Shown in pieces: positions 1 to 7,911 of a stretch of DNA of 64,000 nt. The stretch comes from an uncultured Lachnospiraceae bacterium (GTDB lineage: Bacteria > Bacillota > Clostridia > Lachnospirales > Lachnospiraceae). Positions within the stretch are counted from its first letter, which is position 1; every line of letters starts with the position of its first letter. The notes under the pieces were generated by a model, which had not been told where the DNA came from, made no database searches, and worked only from the letters and a program-made list of their open reading frames with translations. Both the position numbers and the translations under genes were made by a program. The stretch is from NCBI GenBank assembly GCA_946558465.1, contig CAMNTM010000006.1, forward strand, positions 1-64,000. The letters run 5' to 3'.

Positions 1-132
1 CATTAGCAGGAGTGGTTTTTGCTAATCAAGATGTCTTTCCTGCTAATCGGAGCAAGAATTGTGCTAAAAATCGTGTTAATTGAAAAGGCAAAAGTTATTT
101 GTTCAAAGAGCTTTTTTCTGGTGTTATATAAT

Positions 133-543
133 ATGGACAGCCAAGAACGGAGTATTTTACTACATAGCTTTGTAGAACTGAAAAATCAGCTTATACAGCA
201 AGTCAGATATACAGATTGTGTTGACGAATTTATCTTTAATGTTATCCATGCACTTATAAAAAAATTAAGAACAGAACCGGCAGGGAAAATGATGTACGAT
301 AAGGAATTTAAAGAATCAGTGAAGATAGCAGTAAAGAAATTAAAAGATGAATCTGCATTAAAACTGTTACAGGCTGATGATAGTTATCAAAAAGACAGTA
401 AGGATGAGGAAAAAGCAGAAGATAAAACCTGCAGAAATGGTGTCTGTATTATAAATTTCGGAATAACTAATTTTTTCGGTATAAGAAATACAGGTAAATC
501 TAACTATGTCGTTCAGTTACAGCCAATCAGGCGACTTGCATGA
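133..543 (+). CDS. hypothetical ORF upstream of a ParA relic
   Basis: I do not recognise this 136-residue frame. Counted from the ATG at 133 it encodes a charged, Lys/Glu-rich, probably soluble protein whose middle looks helical, followed by a short Asp/Glu/Lys stretch. No convincing ribosome-binding site precedes the ATG. The last ~17 codons overlap sequence that, in another frame, encodes a ParA-like stretch, so the end of this frame is not original. An accessory protein from a lost mobile element is the simplest reading, but this is inference and the frame may be dead. Confidence 0.3.
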   Translation: MDSQERSILLHSFVELKNQLIQQVRYTDCVDEFIFNVIHALIKKLRTEPAGKMMYDKEFKESVKIAVKKLKDESALKLLQADDSYQKDSKDEEKAEDKTCRNGVCIINFGITNFFGIRNTGKSNYVVQLQPIRRLA

Positions 544-760
544 TACGCTTTCGACTATCATGCAGAATATCATTGATGATAAATCTGTCAATGTTTCCAA
601 ATCCTGTACCATAATGAGAACGTTGTCCTGCTCCCGTCCAACATTGAGCTGTCAAAATTGGAAGTAAGACTGATTAACTCCATAAGCCGTGAAAGTGTAT
701 GCTGGAACTGCAAGGAAAAGATATATTTATTTTTATTGACAATAACATTTTATCTCTTAT
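488..760 (+). pseudogene. decayed ParA/Soj-family partition ATPase fragment
   Basis: Translating in shifting frames gives a ParA-like central region. From 494 the frame reads VNLTMSFSYSQSG followed by DLHDTLSTIMQNIIDDKS, which matches the 'SLTMSLG...DTLSTIM' segment of ParA proteins carried by clostridial mobile elements. A frame change near 590-607 leads to NENVVLLPSNIELSKLEV and RLINSISRES, matching the family's 'LLPANIELSGLEVSLVNAMSRE'. From 699 a third frame gives a weak match to the following '-YDYIxID-' strand. The Walker A region and the C-terminal half are absent. The fragment lies directly downstream of azlCD (convergent) and is most likely what is left of an integrated plasmid or conjugative element. 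Confidence 0.72.
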
Positions 761-774
761 ATGCTTGCTTAGAT

Positions 775-1092
775 CTACATCAGAATTCCTGCTGCTGCCT
801 CACATACAAAGACTACTACACAGCACAATGCAGCTATACCCATCATGTTAAGGCCCCTCCATGCAGCAATAACACCGACAATTAATGCTAGAATTCCTGC
901 AAAAGGAATCTGCGGTGCAGTTATAATTGCAGGAAACGTCATGACAGCCAGAGTGACATATGGTACATAGTAGAGAAAAGATTGTATAAATTGGTTTTTA
1001 ATTTTTCCACGAATTAAAGTAAGTGGAAGGATACGAATTAAACTGGACACAGCAGCAGCTGTAAATATGTACAGATATATATTATGTATCAT
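775..1092 (-). CDS. azlD: AzlD family branched-chain amino acid transport subunit
   Basis: A 105-residue hydrophobic protein with about four membrane segments and the AzlD layout (short TM, basic loop with LPL, two TMs around GVIAAWRG). With AzlC it forms a two-component exporter for branched-chain amino acids. The start at 1092 is chosen because AAGGAGG lies 8 bases upstream; an in-frame ATG at 1134 has no such signal. The start overlaps the azlC stop codon by 11 bases, which implies translational coupling. Family assignment is firm; the substrate is taken from the family. Confidence 0.85.
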   Translation of the reverse strand: MIHNIYLYIFTAAAVSSLIRILPLTLIRGKIKNQFIQSFLYYVPYVTLAVMTFPAIITAPQIPFAGILALIVGVIAAWRGLNMMGIAALCCVVVFVCEAAAGILM

Positions 1093-1834
1093 ATTCTGAT
1101 ACCTCCTTCTGTGAGGGTATAGGAGCGTCATCATCAGTATTTATCGGAAAGAAAACGGCAGCCAGTCCTGCGATAAGAACAGTTAAAAGACTGATTTTCA
1201 TGCTGTCGGACATACGGTTAAAGAGGGCGATTCTGGATACTGCAAAGCTGGTCAAAAAACTTACAATGACTACACCGCCTACAATTTTATTTGTTTTCGA
1301 AGCGGGAATAATAATTGCAATAAACATGCCGTATAAAGCGACACTTAAGGCACTGACAATGGATGCAGGCAGAATATTGCCTGCTATAATTCCTACAGCA
1401 GTACCAAGTGACCAGCTTGGAAGGGCGATAGCCATTGCGCCATAATTATAATAGGGGTTCAGAGCTCCCCCCCTGCCTATACTGATTCCAAAAATTTCAT
1501 CCGTTATTCCAAAACCAACTAATATACGGTGCAGATAAGAGGTATTTGGATTAAATTTCTGACTTAGCGCACAGCTCATAAGAAGATAACGCATGTTCGT
1601 GATTAAGATAATAAAAGCCATCTCAAGGTAAGGAGCATCTGCCATAATTACAGTAAATTCAGCGTATTCTCCGGCTGAGGCATGATTTAATATGCTGGAC
1701 AGAAATCCCTGAAAGGAATTTAGTCCAGCTTTTTTTGCTACAATTCCTAATGAAAATGCTACAGAAAAATATCCAAGAGCAATGGGAATTCCGTCTCGCA
1801 TTCCATTGATAAAAGCATTTTTATTTCGGTTCAT
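1082..1834 (-). CDS. azlC: AzlC family branched-chain amino acid transport permease
   Basis: A 250-residue integral membrane protein. The N-terminal half has the AzlC signature (GMRDGIPIALGYFSVAFSLG, then a conserved 'HASAGEYAEF' region and the 'NMRYLLMS' segment). It is the larger half of the azlCD exporter. A GGAG lies upstream of the ATG at 1834. The gene diverges from cysK with about 200 bases between them. In other Firmicutes azlCD is controlled by Lrp-type regulators; no such operator was recognised here. Confidence 0.88.
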   Translation of the reverse strand: MNRNKNAFINGMRDGIPIALGYFSVAFSLGIVAKKAGLNSFQGFLSSILNHASAGEYAEFTVIMADAPYLEMAFIILITNMRYLLMSCALSQKFNPNTSYLHRILVGFGITDEIFGISIGRGGALNPYYNYGAMAIALPSWSLGTAVGIIAGNILPASIVSALSVALYGMFIAIIIPASKTNKIVGGVVIVSFLTSFAVSRIALFNRMSDSMKISLLTVLIAGLAAVFFPINTDDDAPIPSQKEVSEYDT

Positions 1835-1989
1835 TTCGTAACTCCATAATTATAAAAGCTTACGTTTCTTCATAAAATATTTGTATCATAGTTCTAAAAC
1901 TATATTCTTATTTTGCAGGTGTTTAAAGAAAATGTCAAGCAGGCACGCAAGTAAAGATTTATAAATCTATTGAAATACAAGGAAAATAG

Positions 1990-2019
1990 TGGCAAGATAT
2001 TATTTGTAAAAGATATAAT
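1990..2019 (+). promoter_or_regulatory. putative sigma-A promoter of cysK
   Basis: A perfect TATAAT at 2014-2019 follows a weak TGGCAA -35 element with an 18-base spacer. It lies 18 bases before the cysK start and its AGAAGGG ribosome-binding site. The weak -35 suggests activation or another initiation mode; no riboswitch was seen in the short leader. Confidence 0.4.
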
Positions 2020-2037
2020 AGAAAGAAGGGATTTGAA

Positions 2038-2976
2038 ATGGCAGGATATTACAAGGGAATTTTAGAGATGATTGGAAATACTCCATTAGTAGAGCTGACG
2101 AATATAGAAAGAGAGCTTCATTTGGAAGCAGTAATACTGGCAAAAATGGAATATTTTAATCCGGCAGGAAGTGTAAAGGATAGAGCAGCAAAAGCGATGA
2201 TTGAGAACGCAGAAGAAAATGGATTATTGAAAAAAGATTCTGTTATCATAGAGCCTACATCTGGCAATACAGGTATTGGTCTGGCATCTATAGCGGCATC
2301 AAAAGGTTACAAGGTCATTCTCACAATGCCGGAGACTATGAGTATAGAAAGAAGAAATATTCTAAAGGCATACGGTGCAGAGCTGGTGCTGACAAAAGGT
2401 GAAAAGGGGATGGCAGGTGCAATTGAAAAGGCAGAAGAACTGTCAAAAGAGATTCCGGGAGCTTTTATTCCAGGACAATTTGTTAATCCGGCGAATGCAG
2501 AGGCGCATAGAATATCAACGGGACCTGAGATCTGGATAGATACAGATGGAAAGGTAGATATTTTTATCGCAGGTGTAGGAACAGGAGGAACGATTACAGG
2601 AGTTGGAGAATATTTAAAAAAACAAAATCCAGAAGTAAAGATTATTGCACTGGAGCCTGCGGCATCACCGGTATTGTCAGAAGGTAAAGCAGGTTCTCAT
2701 AAGATTCAGGGTATTGGCGCCGGATTTGTGCCGAAAGTTCTAAATACAGAGGTGTACGATGAAATATTTAAGGCAGAGCATGAGGATGCGTATGCAGCTG
2801 CAAGGCTTTTGGCAAAAAAAGAAGGAATTTTGGCTGGTATTTCCTCCGGTGCAGCACTTCATGCCGCTATTGAATTGGCAAAACGGCCAGAAAATAAAGG
2901 AAAAATGATTGTTGCACTTTTGCCGGATGGCGGAGACAGATATTATTCAACGCCATTGTTTACAGAAACGGATTAA
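2038..2976 (+). CDS. cysK: cysteine synthase A (O-acetylserine sulfhydrylase)
   Basis: A cytoplasmic PLP enzyme that makes L-cysteine from O-acetylserine and sulfide. The 312-residue length is standard. The PLP lysine is in NPAGSVKDRAAKAM (around residue 43), the substrate loop is TSGNTGIG, and the glycine-rich phosphate loop is GVGTGGTITG. AGAAGGG precedes the ATG. Only 21 bases separate it from the following D,D-carboxypeptidase gene, so the two are probably co-transcribed although their functions are unrelated. No CymR site was identified. Confidence 0.95.
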   Translation: MAGYYKGILEMIGNTPLVELTNIERELHLEAVILAKMEYFNPAGSVKDRAAKAMIENAEENGLLKKDSVIIEPTSGNTGIGLASIAASKGYKVILTMPETMSIERRNILKAYGAELVLTKGEKGMAGAIEKAEELSKEIPGAFIPGQFVNPANAEAHRISTGPEIWIDTDGKVDIFIAGVGTGGTITGVGEYLKKQNPEVKIIALEPAASPVLSEGKAGSHKIQGIGAGFVPKVLNTEVYDEIFKAEHEDAYAAARLLAKKEGILAGISSGAALHAAIELAKRPENKGKMIVALLPDGGDRYYSTPLFTETD

Positions 2977-2997
2977 ATTTTATGGAGGATGCAATAG

Positions 2998-4359
2998 ATG
3001 AAATTAATTAAAAGAATTATTTCAGGCTTGATGGCTGTATTATTATGTCTGAGTCTAGAAGTATCAGTATTTGCATCAAATACCGAAGAAGAGGAGCTGT
3101 CTCCGGAAGAAAAGGCAGCGTTAGAAGAGCAGGAACAGGTATATAATCTTCCGATTCAATCAAATGAGCTGACAGACTGGCCTCAGGGACCGGCAACCTA
3201 TGGAGATGCTGCGATTGTCATGGAGGCAGGAACGGGCGCTGTTCTTTATGCTAAGAATATTGATGAGCGTTTTTACCCAGCAAGTATTACTAAGCTTCTT
3301 ACGGTTTTGGTGGCTCTGGAAAATGGACAATTCAGTGATACGGTTACATTTTCCCATGACAGTATTGCCTTCCTTGAGCCGGGTGATGCTAATATAGGTA
3401 TGCGGGAAGGTGATGTTATTACTCTGGAGCAGGCGCTTTATGCAGTTCTTCTGGCATCGGCCAACGAAGTATCGTACGCAGTAGGTGAAAGTGTGGGTAA
3501 GAATGCCGGACATGATTATAACTGGTTTTTAGACCAGATGAATCTGCGCTGCAGAGAGCTTGGAGCAGAAAATTCTAATTTTACAAATACCAATGGACTG
3601 CATGATGATAATCATTACACTTGTGCAAGGGATATGGCGCTAATAAGCAGAGAGCTTTTTAAACATCCGGAATTTTTTACAATCGTACAAACACTGGAAT
3701 ATAAAATACCGGCTTCTGAGACAACAGAGGAACATATTTTTCAGCAGAATCACAAAATGATGTATGAACAAAATGAGAATTATTATCCTTATGTAACTGC
3801 CGGTAAGACGGGTTATACTGATCAATCACGATCTACGCTGGTTACAATGGCCGATAACGGAGAAATGCAGCTTATCTGCGTACTTCTAAAAACGCGGGGA
3901 GGTAAATTTGTTTATCCTGACACAAGGAATCTACTGGAATATGCATTTGGTAATTTTAGAAAGATAAATGTGTCAGATCAGCCGCAGCCAGAGGAAATAC
4001 AGGAGATATTGCCGGATGAAAGCGGAGGATATGTTGTGCTTCCGGAAGGTATAGATTTTGAAGATATAAATATGGAGATTCAGCCAGATGATGCGGCAGA
4101 AAGACAGGCGTCGCTTATATATACTTATGAAGGAAACTATGTAGGAAAGTCCAGTGCAGTGCTTGGTGATGCATATTATCCTGATGAAAAGGAAGAGAAA
4201 CAAGAAAAAGAGAAAGCTTCTGTCGAAAATAATAAAGAAAGAAAACCGGGAAAAGACAAGAGAGATAATTTGATTTTGATGGTATCTGCTGTATTATTGA
4301 TTGTATTAACAGCAGCCCTTATAGTTGTTGTAGTACGCAGAAAGCGGAAAAGCAGATAG
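2998..4359 (+). CDS. serine-type D-Ala-D-Ala carboxypeptidase (DacF/PBP5 type)
   Basis: A 453-residue exported penicillin-binding protein that trims the terminal D-Ala from peptidoglycan stem peptides. It has an N-terminal signal peptide (about residues 1-27), the catalytic SxxK in PASITKLL, the SxN in ASANEVS, and the KTG in TAGKTGYTD. A C-terminal hydrophobic helix followed by RRKRKSR acts as a membrane anchor, instead of the amphipathic helix of classical PBP5. An acidic linker precedes that helix. It follows cysK closely. Sporulation (DacF-like) or vegetative use cannot be decided from the sequence. Confidence 0.9.
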   Translation: MKLIKRIISGLMAVLLCLSLEVSVFASNTEEEELSPEEKAALEEQEQVYNLPIQSNELTDWPQGPATYGDAAIVMEAGTGAVLYAKNIDERFYPASITKLLTVLVALENGQFSDTVTFSHDSIAFLEPGDANIGMREGDVITLEQALYAVLLASANEVSYAVGESVGKNAGHDYNWFLDQMNLRCRELGAENSNFTNTNGLHDDNHYTCARDMALISRELFKHPEFFTIVQTLEYKIPASETTEEHIFQQNHKMMYEQNENYYPYVTAGKTGYTDQSRSTLVTMADNGEMQLICVLLKTRGGKFVYPDTRNLLEYAFGNFRKINVSDQPQPEEIQEILPDESGGYVVLPEGIDFEDINMEIQPDDAAERQASLIYTYEGNYVGKSSAVLGDAYYPDEKEEKQEKEKASVENNKERKPGKDKRDNLILMVSAVLLIVLTAALIVVVVRRKRKSR

Positions 4360-4374
4360 ATTTTGAAGAAAACC

Positions 4375-4403
4375 TTGACGAATCAGTGAATTTTCACTAT
4401 AAT
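4375..4403 (+). promoter_or_regulatory. sigma-A promoter of the ileS T-box transcript
   Basis: TTGACG at 4375-4380 and a perfect TATAAT at 4398-4403 are separated by 17 bases. Transcription would begin near 4410, just before the T-box leader. Confidence 0.85.
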
Positions 4404-4419
4404 TAAAACCGCATATTGA

Positions 4420-4664
4420 AAAAGACGTTGACGAAGACAGTAAGATATATCTGAACGGCTAAGCGAATCGGAGATGGTGGGAGTCCGATGCAAGTAAGAT
4501 ACATCCGAATATCACTTCCGAGCTGCAGCTTTCGAAAGGCTTGTGCAGACAGCTTAGTAGATACTGACGGAGTTCCCCCGTTACAAGGAAGACATATGAT
4601 AGTATGTTTAGGTGGTTTAAAAACGCAGGCCTGGCTTTCGTCCTATACGGATGAAAGCCTTTTT
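4420..4664 (+). promoter_or_regulatory. T-box riboswitch, isoleucine specifier
   Basis: This is a tRNA-sensing transcription attenuator. Stem I shows the typical 'GCGAATCGGAGATGGTGGGA' region (4463-4482) and a specifier loop, GAATATCACTTCCGAG, in which ATC (Ile) falls at 4511-4513. The antiterminator T-box bulge is TTTAGGTGGTTTAA near 4607-4620; its TGGT can pair with the ACCA end of uncharged tRNA-Ile. The intrinsic terminator is an 11-bp stem (4633-4643 with 4649-4659) followed by five Ts. Low charged tRNA-Ile should favour read-through into ileS. Confidence 0.9.
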
Positions 4665-4667
4665 AAA

Positions 4668-4726
4668 TTGGGGACAGGGCATTTCCAATCTGGGACGGGG
4701 TATTTTTAAAAATACCCCGTCCCCAA
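4668..4726 (+). repeat. GGGGACGGGG palindromic repeat, copy A
   Basis: A half copy, TTGGGGACAGGG (4668-4679), is followed by a perfect loopless 32-bp palindrome at 4692-4723 whose arm starts GGGACGGGGTATTTTT. Similar elements lie at 16439-16500, 24146-24179 and, diverged, at 40172-40255. This copy lies between the T-box terminator and the ileS ribosome-binding site (AAAAGGAGGT, 4731-4740), so it is transcribed in the antiterminated mRNA. Confidence 0.85.
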
Positions 4727-4745
4727 CTTAAAAAGGAGGTTAATC

Positions 4746-7700
4746 ATGTACAAAAAAGTTTCTACAGATCTTAATTTTGTCGATCGTGAGAAATTGGTCG
4801 AGAAGTTCTGGGAAGAGAATCAGATTTTTGAAAAGAGTATGAAGGAACGTGACGGCAGCGACATGTACACGTTCTATGACGGTCCGCCGACAGCGAATGG
4901 AAAGCCGCATATCGGTCATGTTCTTACGCGTGTTATTAAGGACATGATTCCGAGGTACCGCACGATGAAGGGTTATGAGGTGCCGAGAAAAGCGGGCTGG
5001 GATACACACGGTCTTCCGGTTGAGCTTGAGGTTGAGAAAGCGCTAGGCCTTGACGGCAAGGACCAGATTGAAGAGTATGGTTTGGAGCCGTTTATTGACA
5101 AGTGTAAGGAAAGTGTATGGAAATATAAAGGCATGTGGGAGGATTTCTCCGGTACGGTTGGTTTTTGGGCTGATATGGAGAAGCCTTATGTTACTTATCA
5201 TAATGATTTTATCGAGTCTGAGTGGTGGGCACTTAAGAAAATCTGGGATAAGGGGCTTCTTTACAAGGGATTTAAGATTGTTCCGTATTGTCCGCGCTGT
5301 GGAACTCCTCTCTCTGCACAGGAGGTGGCACAGGGGTACAAGGATGTAAAGGAGCGTTCTGCTATCGTACGGTTTAAAGCAGTCGGGGAAGATGCGTATT
5401 TCCTGGCATGGACGACAACGCCGTGGACGCTGCCGTCTAATCTAGGGCTTTGTATGAATGCAAATGAAGATTATGCGAAGGTAAAATGTGTTGACGGTTA
5501 TACCTATTATATGGCAGAAGCGCTGCTTGATAAAGTGCTGGGACCTCTGGCAGAGGAAGGAAAGGCTGCTTATGAGGTGCTTGAGGTATATAAAGGAAAG
5601 GATTTAGAATACAAAGAATACGAACCGTTATATCAGTGTGCGGCAGACGGTATCAAGGGACAGCATAAGAAGGCATTTTATGTAACCTGTGATGATTATG
5701 TAACACTTACAGATGGCACAGGTGTTGTTCATATTGCACCTGCGTTTGGTGAGGATGATGCTAAAGTGTGCCGTAAATATGATATGCCTTTTGTTCAGCT
5801 TGTTGACGAAAAGGGAAATATGGCAGAATCTACTCCGTTTGCCGGCCTATTTGTTAAAAAAGCAGATCCGGAGGTGTTAAAAGAGCTGGAATCCAGAAGC
5901 CTTTTGTTCTCCGCACCGAATTTTGAACACAGCTATCCACATTGCTGGAGATGTGATACTCCGCTTATTTATTATGCGCGCGAATCCTGGTTTATCAAGA
6001 TGACAGAAGTTAAAGATGATTTGATTGCAAATAATAATACTATTAACTGGATTCCCGAAAGTATCGGAAAAGGACGATTCGGCGACTGGCTTGAAAATGT
6101 ACAGGATTGGGGAATCAGCCGGAATCGTTACTGGGGAACCCCGTTAAATATCTGGGAATGTGAATGTGGGCATCAGCATTCTGTAGGGAGCATCGCGGAG
6201 CTTAAGGAAATGTCTGATAATTGTCCGGATGATATTGAGCTCCACCGTCCTTATATTGATGAGGTTACAATCCGCTGTCCAAAATGCGGCAGACCGATGC
6301 ACCGTGTGCCAGAGGTCATTGACTGCTGGTTTGATTCCGGTGCTATGCCGTTTGCTCAGCATCACTATCCGTTTGAGAATCAGGATTTATTTGAAAAACA
6401 GTTCCCGGCAGATTTTATCTCAGAGGCTGTGGACCAGACAAGAGGATGGTTTTATTCTCTTCTGGCAATTTCGACCTTAATCTTTAATAAAGCACCTTAT
6501 AAAAATGTTATCGTTCTTGGTCATGTTCAGGATGAAAATGGCCAGAAAATGAGTAAATCTAAAGGAAATGCAGTAGACCCGTTTGATGCGCTTGAAAAAT
6601 ACGGAGCAGATGCCATCCGTTGGTATTTTTATGTAAATAGTGCACCGTGGCTTCCAAATCGTTTTCACGGAAAGGCTGTTGTGGAAGGGCAGCGCAAATT
6701 TATGGGTACTCTGTGGAATACGTATGCGTTCTTTGTATTGTATGCGAATATAGACAAGTTCGATGCCACGAAATATGCACTTGAATATGAAAAATTATCA
6801 GTTATGGATAAATGGCTTTTATCCAAGTTGAATACACTTATTAAGGAAGTAGATGACAGTCTGGCAAATTATCGTATTCCGGAGGCGGCAAGGGCGCTTC
6901 AGGAATTTGTAGATGACACGAGCAACTGGTATGTAAGAAGAAGTCGTGAACGTTTCTGGGCAAAGGGTATGGAACAGGATAAAATTAATGCGTACATGAC
7001 GCTTTACACAGCACTTGTAGAGGTGAGCAAAGCAGCGGCTCCAATGATTCCATTTATGACAGAGGATATTTATCAGAATCTGGTAAGAAGTATTGATGGA
7101 AGCGCACCGGAGAGTATCCATTTGTGTGATTTCCCGACGGCAGATGATTCTTGTATAGACAAAGAGCTGGAATCTAATATGGATAAGGTTTTGAAATTAG
7201 TAGTTATGGGCCGTGCCTGCAGAAATACTGCGAATATTAAAAACCGTCAGCCGATTAGACAGATGTATGTGAAAGCAGATTTTACTCTTCCAGAATTTTA
7301 TCAAGAAATAGTAGAAGATGAGTTAAATGTAAAAACTATGACATTTACACAAGAAGTACGTGATTTTACTTCATATTCTTTCAAACCTCAGCTAAAGACA
7401 GTAGGTCCGAAATATGGTAAAATGTTAGGCGGCATAAAAGGAGCGCTTTCTTCTATTGACGGCAATGCTGCAATGGATGAGCTAAATGAGACAGAATGCT
7501 TAAAGCTTAATGTAAATGGAGAAGAGATTACGTTGCTCCGTGAGGATCTTTTGATTGAGACGGCGCAGATGGAAGGTTATGTATCGGAAAACGATAATGG
7601 AATTACAGTTGTGCTGGATACAAATTTGTCAGAAGAGCTTCTGGAGGAAGGTTTTGTCCGTGAGATTATCAGCAAGGTTCAGACAATGCGTAAGGAAGCC

Positions 7701-7895
7701 GGGTTTGAGGTAATGGATAAAATCCAGATTACGTATGAGGGAACAGAAAAAGCTGAAAAAATATTTGCAGCAAATGCAGATACAATCGGTGAAGAAACAC
7801 TGGCGCTCAAGATTACTAAGATGAATGCATCTGGTTATATAAAAGAGTGGAAAATTAACGGAGAAAAAGTAATTCTTGGTGTTGAGAAGGAATAG
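4746..7895 (+). CDS. ileS: isoleucyl-tRNA synthetase, probably type 2
   Basis: A class I aminoacyl-tRNA synthetase that charges tRNA-Ile. It has 1049 residues, with the HIGH motif at residues 55-58 (GKPHIGHVL) and KMSKS at about 601-605 (GQKMSKSKGN). A CP1 editing domain lies between them, and Cys pairs (CECG, CPKCG) sit before the second half of the active site. The C-terminus lacks the CxxC zinc module typical of type 1 bacterial enzymes. Length and the PYCPRCGTPLSAQEVAQGY context resemble the eukaryote-like type 2 enzymes, which are known to tolerate mupirocin; the resistance is inference. The gene is controlled by the upstream Ile T-box and has a strong AAAAGGAGGT site. Confidence 0.95.
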   Translation: MYKKVSTDLNFVDREKLVEKFWEENQIFEKSMKERDGSDMYTFYDGPPTANGKPHIGHVLTRVIKDMIPRYRTMKGYEVPRKAGWDTHGLPVELEVEKALGLDGKDQIEEYGLEPFIDKCKESVWKYKGMWEDFSGTVGFWADMEKPYVTYHNDFIESEWWALKKIWDKGLLYKGFKIVPYCPRCGTPLSAQEVAQGYKDVKERSAIVRFKAVGEDAYFLAWTTTPWTLPSNLGLCMNANEDYAKVKCVDGYTYYMAEALLDKVLGPLAEEGKAAYEVLEVYKGKDLEYKEYEPLYQCAADGIKGQHKKAFYVTCDDYVTLTDGTGVVHIAPAFGEDDAKVCRKYDMPFVQLVDEKGNMAESTPFAGLFVKKADPEVLKELESRSLLFSAPNFEHSYPHCWRCDTPLIYYARESWFIKMTEVKDDLIANNNTINWIPESIGKGRFGDWLENVQDWGISRNRYWGTPLNIWECECGHQHSVGSIAELKEMSDNCPDDIELHRPYIDEVTIRCPKCGRPMHRVPEVIDCWFDSGAMPFAQHHYPFENQDLFEKQFPADFISEAVDQTRGWFYSLLAISTLIFNKAPYKNVIVLGHVQDENGQKMSKSKGNAVDPFDALEKYGADAIRWYFYVNSAPWLPNRFHGKAVVEGQRKFMGTLWNTYAFFVLYANIDKFDATKYALEYEKLSVMDKWLLSKLNTLIKEVDDSLANYRIPEAARALQEFVDDTSNWYVRRSRERFWAKGMEQDKINAYMTLYTALVEVSKAAAPMIPFMTEDIYQNLVRSIDGSAPESIHLCDFPTADDSCIDKELESNMDKVLKLVVMGRACRNTANIKNRQPIRQMYVKADFTLPEFYQEIVEDELNVKTMTFTQEVRDFTSYSFKPQLKTVGPKYGKMLGGIKGALSSIDGNAAMDELNETECLKLNVNGEEITLLREDLLIETAQMEGYVSENDNGITVVLDTNLSEELLEEGFVREIISKVQTMRKEAGFEVMDKIQITYEGTEKAEKIFAANADTIGEETLALKITKMNASGYIKEWKINGEKVILGVEKE

Positions 7896-7911
7896 GAAAG
7901 GAGTAGGAATA

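Noticed and set aside
658-885. Stand-alone small protein starting MEVRLINS
   Set aside because: Its first residues are part of the decayed ParA sequence and the remainder is antisense to azlD.
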